The position numbers were made by a program, and so were the translations under genes. This document shows positions 39,701 to 49,203 of a DNA stretch of 64,000 nucleotides, piece after piece. The notes beneath the pieces were generated by a model. That model saw only the letters and a list, made by a program, of their open reading frames with translations, was not told the DNA's origin and did not search any database. The stretch covers positions 118,648,703 to 118,712,702 of the forward strand of contig OY294070.1 of assembly GCA_958510875.1 (NCBI GenBank). The letters are read 5' to 3'. Within the stretch, counting starts at the first letter, position 1. Every line of letters starts with the position of its first letter. This stretch comes from Endomychus coccineus (taxonomy: Eukaryota > Arthropoda > Insecta > Coleoptera > Endomychidae).

Positions 39701-42700
39701 CATTTTCAGTTACTTGATATTAGTGGTCGTTGATTTGAGAAATCATTTACGGTGAATCATGAATTTTATCTGCTTATTTATATCGGTTATGGTGAGTTTA
39801 TTTAAAAAAAATTAGTAATTTTTAGCAAATAAGTTCTCGAATGACTGGTTGTTGCAATATTTAATTTGTATGACCTAAAAAGTTTTATGCATTTGGAAGG
39901 TTAAGAAAGTGATGTCTGTTCAAGTATTTAAGACTTCGCTGATACACCCTTCCTAAATAAAACAAAATTCAGAAGAACATCTCCGTCTTTTCAAGCTACT
40001 TTTCGGAGCTACATTTTGAATTACATACATTAATTTATCACTACTTTACAGTTGATTTGAGATTGACTGTAGTTTTATTACTCATCAGTTCATCGAAAAC
40101 GTCAGAGAAAATAGCTGCTTAAATCTTGATCTTTTTTCTGCATTAAAATTGAGCACAAATTGAATTTTGTGCTTTTTCAAGTTGCTCGAGTATGCATTTT
40201 CTGTCTAATGAAAATAGGTTTTGGAGATGCCTAAACTTATAAAATTATCTGTTTTCATGTTTAAAAAAGGCGCATTCCAGGTCATATTCTCACTTCGTCC
40301 CAGGTGAGATCTTTGGATAACGCTGAAATTTTGCGGGTGGTTTCTGCCTCCGGAAATATTAGGTTTCCCAAAATTTCAAGCCATATACTTCAATAATGCG
40401 CCGCCTAGAATATTTTTCATTTTTTTTTGGAATTTTATTGATTGAAAATGAAAACACTTCTTCTGTAGAAAGGCTGTACTGAGACAAAAAATATTCCAAA
40501 TCAAGAATTTTATGGGAAATTTTCCCAGGAATCCAACGCCGCCTTCAGAATTGGTCTATCGAATCGCGCATGCGAGCAAACTCAAAAAACAGATTTTTTT
40601 CTTCAAAAATTCCTATCTCCGGTGTTGCTACTCCGATCGGGCTGGAATTTTGTGTGAAGACAACTAAAAGTGAATACTTCATAGTGGTGTATGAATGGTC
40701 ATGCATAAATTATGAAACAAAATTGTTAGAGTATTTCCAAAAATTCCTAGGCCATTTCTTTCAAGTTCATGCTGATGGGTGAATATTAATCTCTAATCTG
40801 ATTCCCGATTCGGATTCCTCGGAAAATTTTCGATCTATTATGTACTTTCTAAAAAAAATTTAAGTCGATTCAATCCTTATTGTGAGCATGTTTTTTTCAA
40901 TATTCAAATTTGTTTGCAAGCGCAGTGTACATTTCTTGATAAAAATTTAATTTCTTCTTTTAAAAAAATAATCAAATAAAATGAGTTTTATACTAAAGTT
41001 TATTATTTTTTGTAAAGAAAAATAATAATAATAAAAACAATAATAATTAAATAAAATGAGTTATATAATAAAAATTATTAACAAATAATAATTTAAAAAA
41101 AATAATAATTAAATAAAATGAATTATAATAATAAAAATTATCATTTTTTTTAAAGAAGAAATTAAATGTTTATCAAGAATTGTACACTGAGATTTCAATC
41201 AAATTTGAATATTGAAAAAAACATGCTCGCAATATCGATTGAATCGAATTTTTTAGAAAGTACATAATCGATCAAAAATTTTCCGAGGAATCCGAATTTG
41301 GGATCAGATTAGATATTAATATTCACCCATCAGCATGAACTTGAAAGAAATGGCCTAGGAATCTTTGGAAAAACAAATATTGACTCTAACAATTTTGTTT
41401 CATAATTTATGCATGACCATTCATACACCACTTTGAAGTATTCACTTTTAGCTGCCTTCACACGAAGGTTCAGCCAGATGGGAGTAGCAACACCGGAGAT
41501 ATGAATTTTTGAAGAAAAAATCAGTTTTTTTAGTTTGCCCGCATGCGTGAAACGATAGCCCAATTCTGAAGGCGACGTTGGATTCCTTGGAAAATTTCCC
41601 ATCAAATCCATGGTTTGGAATATTTTTTTGCCTCAGTAATGCTTTTCTACAGAAGAAATGCCGTATTTTCATTTTCAATCAATAAAATTACAAAAAAAAT
41701 TTAAAATATTCTAGGCGACGCATTATTGAAGTATATGGCTCGAAATTTTGGGAAACCTAATATTTCCTGAGGCAGAACTACCTGTAAAATTTCAGCGCAA
41801 TCCAAAGACCTCACCTGGGATGAAGTGCGAATATAACCTGGAATGCGCCCATATATTTTTTCATTATGCTGGTTAACGATACCAACATTTTCGCTTTTGT
41901 GTATGACCTAAACAAAAAATATGCATTTGGAAGGTTAAGAAAGTGATGTCTGTTCAAGTATTTGAGACTTCGCTGATACATCCTTCCTAAATAAAACTAA
42001 ATTCAGAAGAACATCTCCGTCTTTTCAAGCTACTTTTCGGAGCTACATTTTGAATTACATACATTAGTTTATCACTGGTTTACAGTTGATTTGGGATTGA
42101 CTTTGCAGTTTTGTTACTTTCAGTTGATATAAATTGAAAAAGGTCATAGAAAATAGCTGCTTGAATCTTGTTCTTTTTTCTGAATTAAAATTGAGCAAAC
42201 TATTGAATTTTGTGTTTTTTCAAGTTTTGTTGCCCGAGTATGCATTTTCTGTCCAATGAAAATAGGTTTTGGAGATGCCATTTATAAAATTATCTGGCGT
42301 TTTTCAAATATATTTTTTCATTATATTGGTTAATGGTACCAACATTTTCGCTTTTCTGTATGACCTAAATAAATATATGCTGAAGGTTAAGAAAGTGTTG
42401 TCTGTTCAAGTATTTAAGACTTCGCTGATACACCCTTCCTAAATAAAACTAATTTCAGATGAACATCTCCGTCTTTTCAAGCTACTTTTCGGAGCTACGT
42501 TCTGAATTTACACACATTAATTTATCAGTAGTTCGGAATTGCTCTGTAGTTTTACTGTTATCATCAGTCCTATATCCAATTTTGCTGCCGCTCAAAAATT
42601 GAAATCCCAAATGGTTTTTCCAAATTTCTCGCTGATAATTTCCGAAAGGCCGTAGAAAATAGCTGCTTGAATGTTGTTCTTTTTTATGTATTAAAATTGA

Positions 42701-44035
42701 CCCAACTATTAAAGGCTTTTAAGCTTTTTCCATAGAGCATTATTAAATTTGATTAGTTATTAGTAGTAGAAATGAAATGTTAATCATACAATAGAATCTT
42801 AGGTATTTAATTAAATGTTTTCTGCAGTTTTAATTGGATTTTAACAAACAAGTCGGCTGCAGATGCATTTCATTAATCAGCTTTCCCAAGTGCTCTTTAC
42901 GGTGGTTTGAAAAAAATGGGTATTTAACGAAATTGAGAGAATATTTTTTGTACAAAGACAATTCAAAATTTTTTCTAAAACTGATGTTCATAATTTGTGA
43001 TTTTGGTGCTTTTAGCATAATTTTTGAATCTACAATCTAAAATCTAAATCCTTAGAAATAACTATCACATACTGTTTGCTTGAATAACATAATGGTTGAA
43101 TCTGTGAAAAAAAAAACAATATTCTTTACAAATTGAAGACTACAAAGCTGTATTAATTTTCCTAATGAATGAGAAAAAAATCGTTTTAAACCCTGACTTC
43201 GTAATATTGAATATAAAATCTAATTTTTTTACTAATACTTGGTCAATTATGACTGGAATATGAAAGTATGGACACGACCGGTTTTTAACGCGATTAGGAA
43301 ACAGGTTGCGGGGCGGGGCGCTCATTGTTTACAGCGGCTACGTGCGGCACGCGCATGTGTTGTGACTTTTCACAACAGACTTCAATTTTTCCGAGAGGGG
43401 GCAAGAAGAAGACCGAGTTCTCACTTAATTCAAGTGCGTGTCCAGACTTTCACAACACAATGTTAAATGGATGCCAAACATCTAACATAGGTTAGAATGT
43501 AATGTAACTCCATCAAATAGAGCTCGCGAACACTGGAGTCGTGCTGCTGAGGTTATTCAGTTCAATCTTGTGACTGATTTTTTTTAAATATTATTTCAGA
43601 ATTCTGGGTTAATTTCGAGTTTTTTTGTATTGTAGGTGCTGCATAATAGTGGGCACAGCGGCGCCATTAGTCAGATGCCTGTGATTTTAATTCCTCTACA
43701 TTTCGATAGGGACCAGGCCCTTAGGATTCCGTCATGTCAAAGGTCAATAGTTATAAGACCGTTCTGTACACAAGATTTCATGACAGGCACGCCAGCTCTT
43801 CCTGGAAAGCAACTGCCAGTAGATGTAAGTATTACGTTTGTATTGAGGAATCTTTTGAGATGTCTCACTAATCACAAATCATTCCTCGCATGGATCATAG
43901 CGTTAAAAGTAATAATTTTTATTATTAATTTAGGTTGTACAAAGGATGGTAACGGAGGTAACACAAGTAGCCGGTATTTCAAGAGTCTTATATGACCTAA
44001 CCTCAAAGCCACCCGGGACTACAGAATGGGAATGA
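27788..44035 (+). CDS. GMPS (bur): GMP synthase (glutamine-hydrolysing)
   Basis: Six exons (27788-28073, 31298-31415, 35171-36232, 39378-39684, 43636-43824 and 43934-44035) join in phase to a 687-aa protein, about the size of the animal enzyme. It makes GMP from XMP, ATP and glutamine in purine synthesis in the cytosol. The glutaminase half has [18 protein letters not shown], the nucleophile in GICYGMQ (Cys98) and GVQFHPEV (His184, Glu186). The synthetase half has the PP-loop SGGVDST (238-244), [12 protein letters not shown], and [16 protein letters not shown]. It ends in the conserved [14 protein letters not shown]. All splice sites are GT-AG, and no frameshift or missing catalytic residue is seen. 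The introns hold at least seven unrelated mobile elements, so the gene spans 16 kb for 2.06 kb of coding sequence. Confidence 0.97.
28732..30905. mobile_element. Possible old TIR element enclosing the Tc1-like copy
   Basis: A block near 28732-28790 (accgccattgtttg ... cggtaaacaaac) resembles the reverse complement of 30826-30905 (aacgctagccgccatgatg on the reverse strand). If real, an older element was later hit by the Tc1-like insertion between them. The similarity is patchy. Confidence 0.25.
29113..30654 (-). mobile_element. Tc1-like transposon (1,542 bp, inactive)
   Basis: Terminal repeats are cagtccctggccaaattatt at the left and aataatctggccagggactg at the right, with TA duplications at 29111-29112 and 30655-30656. 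The minus strand encodes a Tc1-type transposase. An N-terminal helix-turn-helix part ([30 protein letters not shown]) lies about 30150-29900. The catalytic end follows at 29690-29220, with [14 protein letters not shown] (second Asp) and [16 protein letters not shown] (Glu). A stop and frameshifts separate the halves. It lies in GMP synthase intron 1, antisense to the gene. Confidence 0.88.
31711..32327. mobile_element. Mariner-type MITE (617 bp)
   Basis: The ends cctggtgtcccaccagcc and the inverse of ccgggtgccccactaccc are flanked by TA (31709-31710 and 32328-32329). The interior has no transposase. It lies in GMP synthase intron 2. Confidence 0.65.
32760..33480 (+). mobile_element. Non-LTR retrotransposon relic (RT C-terminus)
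   Basis: The open piece 32777-32998 ([38 protein letters not shown]) and the following broken frame ([33 protein letters not shown]) match the thumb and C-terminal region of jockey/CR1-group reverse transcriptases. It is the same family as the relic at 10050-11085. It lies in GMP synthase intron 2, sense orientation, ending about 90 bp before the THAP element. Confidence 0.7.
33567..34820 (+). mobile_element. 1,254-bp TIR element with 8-bp target duplication, carrying a THAP-like gene
   Basis: The element is bounded by a perfect 8-bp direct repeat, gcgcacag, at 33559-33566 and 34821-34828. It begins caacgaggtctata, and its right end is the inverse of caacgagatctag. Inverted arms extend about 110-130 bp and include the shared block gtcggacattctgtccttct and the ctctcactcgcacg block. 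A small spliced gene (33770-34220) lies between the arms, followed by AATAAA at 34277-34282. Eight-bp duplications are typical of both the P and hAT superfamilies; a THAP domain at the protein start is typical of P-element transposases, so a non-autonomous P-superfamily element is the best reading. It sits in GMP synthase intron 2 in sense orientation. Confidence 0.8.
33770..34220 (+). CDS. Small THAP-like zinc-finger protein (88 aa) encoded by the TIR element
   Basis: Exons 33770-33795, 33905-34069 and 34145-34220 join exactly in frame (26 + 165 + 76 nt), with gtaaaa, tag, gtactg and tag borders, and end in TGA. The 88-aa product starts [14 protein letters not shown], continues with the C2CH second half [13 protein letters not shown], and then [14 protein letters not shown], which resembles the AVPTIF-like end of THAP domains. 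It has a polar tail and no DDE or RNase-H-like catalytic part. The spacing between the CKSC pair and CSDH is 23 residues, shorter than the usual 35-50, so about 15-20 residues (the helix-loop before the KKxW) are missing. A missed micro-exon or decay could explain this. If expressed it would be a DNA-binding-only product. Own AATAAA at 34277. Confidence 0.55.
36587..36656. repeat. Hairpin, 27-bp arms
   Basis: acctacatgttcgagctcga at 36587 and its inverse at 36637-36656, with one indel, extend to 27-bp arms around a 16-base loop. It lies in GMP synthase intron 3. Confidence 0.6.
36790..36919. repeat. Tandem duplication, two units of 65 bp
   Basis: Two nearly identical head-to-tail copies of a 65-bp segment (gtgttcattg, t-run, gtggagaaatgggtttgaag, ctatgacaaactttaatttt). 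It looks like a recent duplication in GMP synthase intron 3. Confidence 0.75.
37029..37700 (+). mobile_element. Non-LTR retrotransposon relic (RT palm and thumb)
   Basis: Frame 37029-37244 reads [20 protein letters not shown] and then [13 protein letters not shown], the fifth and catalytic YADD motifs of a jockey-like reverse transcriptase. The next frame, 37260-37511, has [12 protein letters not shown] and [18 protein letters not shown]. Broken C-terminal text follows ([14 protein letters not shown]). Stops and frameshifts are present. This is a different family from the relic at 32760-33480; it lies in GMP synthase intron 3. Confidence 0.75.
37945..38075 (+). pseudogene. Transposase C-terminal fragment (Tc1/mariner superfamily)
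   Basis: [18 protein letters not shown] resembles the third acidic motif region of IS630/Tc1-mariner transposases (family pattern: RSPDLxPLDFxLWG...K..VY). Only about 40 residues are recognisable. The remaining intron up to 39377 shows no clear unit. Confidence 0.5.
39868..42700. repeat. Tandem array: three units of about 450 bp in GMP synthase intron 4
   Basis: The block tgacctaaa ... ggaaggttaagaaagtg, then atctccgtcttttcaagcta and cttttcggagctac, starts at about 39868, 41904 and 42360. The first unit is split by the foldback at 40269-41849, and its tail (ttttttcattatgctggtta ... tgtatgacctaaac) resumes right after it. The third unit diverges past about 42560. There is no coding content. 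Confidence 0.75.
40269..41849. mobile_element. Foldback element (1,581 bp) with about 690-bp arms
   Basis: Left arm 40269-40967 and right arm 41152-41849 are inverted copies of each other, beginning ggcgcattccaggt and ending acctggaatgcgcc. The arms share long blocks such as tttgaagaaaaaa, gaatggtcatgcataaatta and agttcatgctgatgggtgaa. The spacer of about 185 bp is a taataataaaa-rich low-complexity loop. Arm identity looks high (roughly nine bases in ten by eye). No transposase is present. It is inserted in the first unit of the intron 4 array, and the second unit serves as an approximate empty site. A GMP synthase pre-mRNA would contain a hairpin of this size. Confidence 0.85.
42700..43635. 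other. End of GMP synthase intron 4, nothing recognised
   Basis: AT-rich intron with one GC-rich patch near 43300-43450. No domain, splice pair or repeat partner is found for it. Confidence 0.4.
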
Positions 44036-44183
44036 ACGTGTAAATTATTACGATAATTGTGTAATTTGTTAGAAAACAGACTTTAAAAGGGTTTATTGTT
44101 TTAATCTGTAAATCTGTTGTTATCAGTTTCATAACACAGTTTTGTTATTATTTTTTCGAATTGTTTTACATATATTAAGTTGC

Positions 44184-47100
44184 ACCACAACTCAAATATT
44201 TATTGTGCATTTTACAAAATTAATTTATACTCCTCGACAATTTAAATATTTCCGATCAATTTTTTCATAGAAAGCCTTAATTGATTGTCAAGTGGATCAG
44301 CAATTAATATATTTTATTAGTTTTCAATTTGTCAAAATAAATTACTTTTTTTAATTAATTTCATATTTTCTTCTAATATTTTTCCTTTAAATTCGTTCAT
44401 CGTAATCAGTAACATGCACATTAATTTTTGAACATTAAAGAACTTAATTGAAAGGGATTATACCAGCTGGGATGGAAATAAGGACAGTAAAAACTATTGA
44501 ATATATTTTTGCCAATATAATGACAAGTTTTTTTCTCATTTATCTTGTTCAAATTTGGATCCTACAGCAACGTGTGTAATGTTTTAGAAAAATGTTATTG
44601 TCTCTATAAGTCTGTTATCAGTTTCTTGATAAGGCTTTGTCATAATTCTTTTTGAATTCTCTACATACATTAGGTTGCACCATAGCTCAAATATTAATAG
44701 TGAATTTTGCAAAATTAATTTATCAAAAGGTTTACTATTTCCAATTAATTTTTTCATCTAAAGTTTTAATTGATATAATTTATTTCTAGTTTTTCAATTT
44801 TTCAAAGAAAAAAAATATTAATTCTTTATTTTTTTTTGTATATTTTGCTTTTAACTTATTTTCATAAGTAAACATGCACACAATATTTTGAAGAACACTT
44901 AGGATTGTTATAAGGAGAAGAAACAGTATAAAATATATTTTTGGTAATATAATGAAATTAAACTGTTCCGTCTTCGTTACATTTAGATCGAATAGAAATT
45001 TTTTTTTCTTATAACACAGTTTTGTTATGAATTTTTTTTGAATTATTTTACATTGTTTAATTTGCACCGCAGCTCGAAAATTTATAGCGCCTTTTACAAA
45101 ATCAATTTGTTTTCAAAAAATTCAATAATTTTTTTCCCATAAATTTTTTTATATAATGCCTTAATCAATTTATCAGTGGATCAGCAATTTGTATATTTTA
45201 TTTTAGTTTTTCAATTTGTCAAAATAAAAGACAGTTATATTATTATTACTGGATTTTCCTCTCAATTTTTCAATCCTTCATCTTGATAATAATATACTTC
45301 AACTTTTGATATTGAATTGTGTATCGATACTTATTTGGTAGGTATCGCAATAGCACGGATCAGATGATGACGTAGAGTAAGAAACTTATTTATCATTATT
45401 TACTTCCCTTGCGTCAACTAGAAATACCGCATAACAGAGTTCAATTCGACGACTTAGGAGGTATAATTGTATTGAAAAAATTTGCTTCTCTTTAATTATT
45501 TATTTGTTCCGTTGCATCATTTTAGCTCTGGATTTTTTTGAAATTTTATATAATGTATTCGTTTTGTATTTGTTTATCATTCCAAATTATACAGTATTTA
45601 TATTGAAGAGCCCAGTGGCATCTGGTACTAAAGGGCACAAGGGTATGTGGCTACCCAACCACCACAACTCAAATATTTATGGTGCGTTTAACAAAATTAA
45701 TTTATCCTCAACAATTTAAATATTTCCGATCAATTTTTTCATAGAAAGCCTTAATTGATTGTCAAGTGGATCAGCAATTAATATATTTTATTTGTTTTCA
45801 GTTTGTCAAAATAAATGGCTTTTTTATTAATTTCATATTTTCTACTAATATTTTTCCTTTAAATTCGTTAATCGTAGTCGGTAACATATGCACATTAATT
45901 TTGAACTTAATTGAAAGGGATTATGCCTGCTGGGATGGAAATAAGGACAGTAAAAACTATTGAATATATTTTTGCCAATATAATGACAAGTTTCTCATTC
46001 ATTCGTTCAAATTTGGATCCTACAGCAACGTGTGTGTAATGTTTTAGAAAAATGTTATTGTCTTTATAAGTCTGTTATCAGTTTCTTAATAAGGCTTTCT
46101 CATAGATTTTTTTTGAATTGCTCTACATACATTAAGTTGCACCGTAGCTCAAATATTAATAGTGAATTTTGCAAAATTAATTTATTAAAAGGTTTACTAT
46201 TTCCAATTAATTTTTTTATCTAAAGTTTTAATCTATATAATTTATTTCTAGTTTTTCAGTTTTTCAAAGAAAACAAAATATTATTTCCTTGTATATTTTG
46301 CTTTCAACTTATTTTCATAAGTAATCATACACACAATATTTTGAAGAACCCTTAGGATAGTTATAAGGGGAAGAAACAGTATAAAATATATTTTTGGTAA
46401 TATAATCAAATTAAACTGTTCCGTCTTCGTTAAATTTAGATCGAATAGAAAATTTTATTTTTGAAAACTTATAAACACAGTTTTGTTATAAATATTTTTT
46501 TGAATTATTTTACATTGTTTAATTTGCACCGCAGCTCGAATATTTATAGCGCATTCTACAAAATCAATTTGTTCAAAAAATTCAATCATTTTTCCGATAA
46601 ATTTTTTTATATAATGCCTTAATCAATGTATCAGTGGATCAGCAATTTGTATATTTTATTTTAGTTTTTCAATTTGTCAAAATAAAAGACAGTTATATTA
46701 TTATCACTGGATTTTCCTCTCAATTTTTCAATCCTTCATCTTGATAATAATATACTTCAACTTTTGATATTGAATTGTGTATCGATATTTATTCGGTGCA
46801 TCCTGGGGCTGGGGGGGGGGTGCGATGTGGATTTGCAGTATAAAGCGGAAATCCTCAAATTTTCTCAATTATTCTGTATTATATGTCAATTTTGGGATTT
46901 TTAAGCATAGACTAATTGATGTTCGTTAACTTAACTCAAGTGCCCGGGCAATGTGGGGCACTTGAGTTAACGAACATCACCAAACATACAGAATAATTGA
47001 GAAAATTTAAGTATTTCCGCTTTATACTGCAAAATCCCCCCTGAAATATGCCTCAGGGTGCAGCGTGGCGTTTTGTAAACATCAAATTCGGAATCAGCGA

Positions 47101-47533
47101 CCCCAAAAACCCCCGAGCAATAAATTTTGACGAATTTTGGTTAATATTTGGTGAGCAACAATACAGTTCCGCAAATCGCATATTCAGATGCATTTTTTGC
47201 ATGCACAAGTGCAACCAAGCTTTTCCTGGTAAAACGAATATGGCACATTTTTTTCTATTGTGTTTCTGAAGCAAATGGCGAAAACCGCATCTCGATACAG
47301 GTTGCCAGTAAAAAATTGAAGGTTTTGACCATTTTACGGCTATATTTCCTTGACTAAGTTCACTTCTATTTAAAAAATTGCTTCTCTTTAATTATTTCAG
47401 CTCTGTATTTTTTTTTTATTTTACATAATGTTTATGTTTTACATTTGTTACCATTCCAAATACAGTATTTATATTGAAGAGTCCAGTGGCGGCTGGTACT
47501 AAAGGGCACAAGGGTACGTGCCCACTCACAACC
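44184..47533. repeat. Higher-order tandem repeat, two large units of three monomers each
   Basis: A monomer of about 400-480 bp (tgcaccacaactcaaatatt, ttttacaaaattaattta, tttttcatagaaagcctta, ttttcaatttgtcaaaataa) starts near 44184, 44674 and 45063, and again near 45660, 46139 and 46525. Units 1 and 2 match as large blocks, in the same order. Unit 1 ends at about 45657 with the first 50 bp of a hAT end (45607-45656); unit 2 ends at about 47533 with the same hAT end, which there continues into the hAT at 47484. Unit 2 carries an extra 570 bp (46800-47370) in place of unit-1 sequence. It lies 150 bp past the GMP synthase stop and may supply its poly(A) site (aataaa at 44336). Confidence 0.8.
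46829..47040. mobile_element. Palindromic MITE (about 210 bp)
   Basis: Outer arms ttgcagtataaagcggaaat and its inverse, then tttctcaattattctgt and its inverse, and an inner perfect stretch gttaacttaactcaagtgcc facing ggcacttgagttaac. It is inserted in the second large unit of the 44184-47533 array only. Confidence 0.75.
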
Positions 47534-49203
47534 CATGTAATTCAACGCATTATTTTATTCCGCACGTCAGGCGCATGTAATGCTAACTCTCAAAACTTTG
47601 TTTCGGGAACGTTCTGAAGTGTACCTATTTCAAGTATGATTCGCCTGACGATTGTTATCTTCGCCATTCGCGCTTATACTGTCGGTTTGGGGCACAAAGC
47701 AGCGTATCTCCAGTAAACGTCTTGCCTTCATAGTGTACAGTGTGTGAATTCAATTTGAAGACGTGAAGTGATGATAGAAGTTAATTCTGTGCAAAATCTT
47801 TTGAAAACCCCGCTATCATTTCCAGTAACAAGGGTTGAATGATTCAAAACACATCGCAGAGGGTAAAGAAACCCATAAATTCCGTTTCTCACATGAATGC
47901 ATATATGGATTTTAGTGTTCTAGACAAAGTGGACACACGCGAATAGTTGACAGTACATATTTGCGACATTAAATTAAGTACAACGAAGTTGTGGCAAAAA
48001 ATCGTCATATTTGGTCCGGTTAATTATGTGTATAAAATTTGCGGTGCCTTTGAATTGGCGTTACGAGGCCATGATGAGACACTGACGTCGGAAAATCCAG
48101 GTATTTATGTGGGCTTAATCAACTTTGCAGCTGAATTAGACGCTGTGCTTGCAATACATATGAAATGTTCTGGTTCACAATTGTTTAAAGGCGTCTCAAA
48201 AACTATTCAGAATTGCTGGATGCAATGTTGCAAATTTACAAGCAGGAAATATTAAAAGAAATTAAATCTGCAAATTTCATTGCTTTGGAGGCCGATAAAA
48301 CTACAGACACCTCTAATCATCAGCAAATGGTTATTATTGGATACGTGTTTAATGGACAAATTTTTGAACACTTTTGGTCTTTTTTAAGACGAGTGGAGAT
48401 AATGCTGATATATTAGCAAAAACATTGCTGAATGAATTGCAAACTATTTTAAATTCTCTTGGGTCCGATAACAATAAACTAATCGCTCAAAGTTACAATG
48501 GGACGTCCGTGATGAGTGGTAAGACAAATGGTGTCCAAGTTATTTTCAAAAGAACATTTCCATATTCACTGTTGAGCCCATCAATTAAATTTAATTATTG
48601 AACGAGCGACAGTGCAATAAAAAAGTAAAATTTTCTTTGCAAATTTGCAGTAACTTTCAAGCTTTTGTTCTCGGTCGCCAAAACGAACGGTAATTCTTGA
48701 TGAAATAGTCAAACGTACATTACCACGCGCTCTTCCTATACGCTGGATTTTCAAAAGTCAACTGTGAACACATTATTTGAACACCAGGATTCTTTTAAAG
48801 AATGTTTAGACAAAATTATTGACAAAGATGGGATGGATTCAGTTACTATTAGTGAAGCAAGTGGTTTATTGAAACATTTGAATTGCCCGGAATTTTTCTT
48901 CTGGTTGAAAATATTTCATTTCATCATACCACATGTTGAAATAATATTTAATCAGACTCAAATGCGCGCGGGATTGACGGTGCTCACCTGCAAAAGGCAA
49001 TTGAACAAATTATTCGAATTAGAAATTCTACTGACAATGACAATCAAGAACGCAATAATGAAGAACCTGTTAGGAAAAAACAAAAACGACAGCTGGAGAT
49101 AACAGAGGCTGTTATTGCAAAGGAAGTATGTGACACTATTTTAAGCCAAATTAGCGATTTTTTCTTATGTCCACCCTCTTTCATAACTGACGAGCCGCCA
49201 CTG
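47484..49203 (+). mobile_element. Decayed hAT transposon (ZMYM/DUF4371-type transposase)
   Basis: The left end cagtggcggc and the right end gccgccactg match those of the better hAT at 60116-62983. Broken frames between 47947 and 49102 spell transposase parts: ELALRGHDETL, SANFIALEADKTTDTSNHQQ, LIAQSYNGTSVMSG and CPEFFFWLKIFHFI. Many frameshifts and a deletion remove the zinc finger and the C-terminal dimerisation region. Flanks share only ttgaag, so the target duplication is not clean. Confidence 0.75.

Noticed and set aside
43239..43466. Arg-rich ORF in GMP synthase intron 4
   Set aside because: No splice pairing fits the GMP synthase frame, which is continuous without it, and no repeat or family match is seen.
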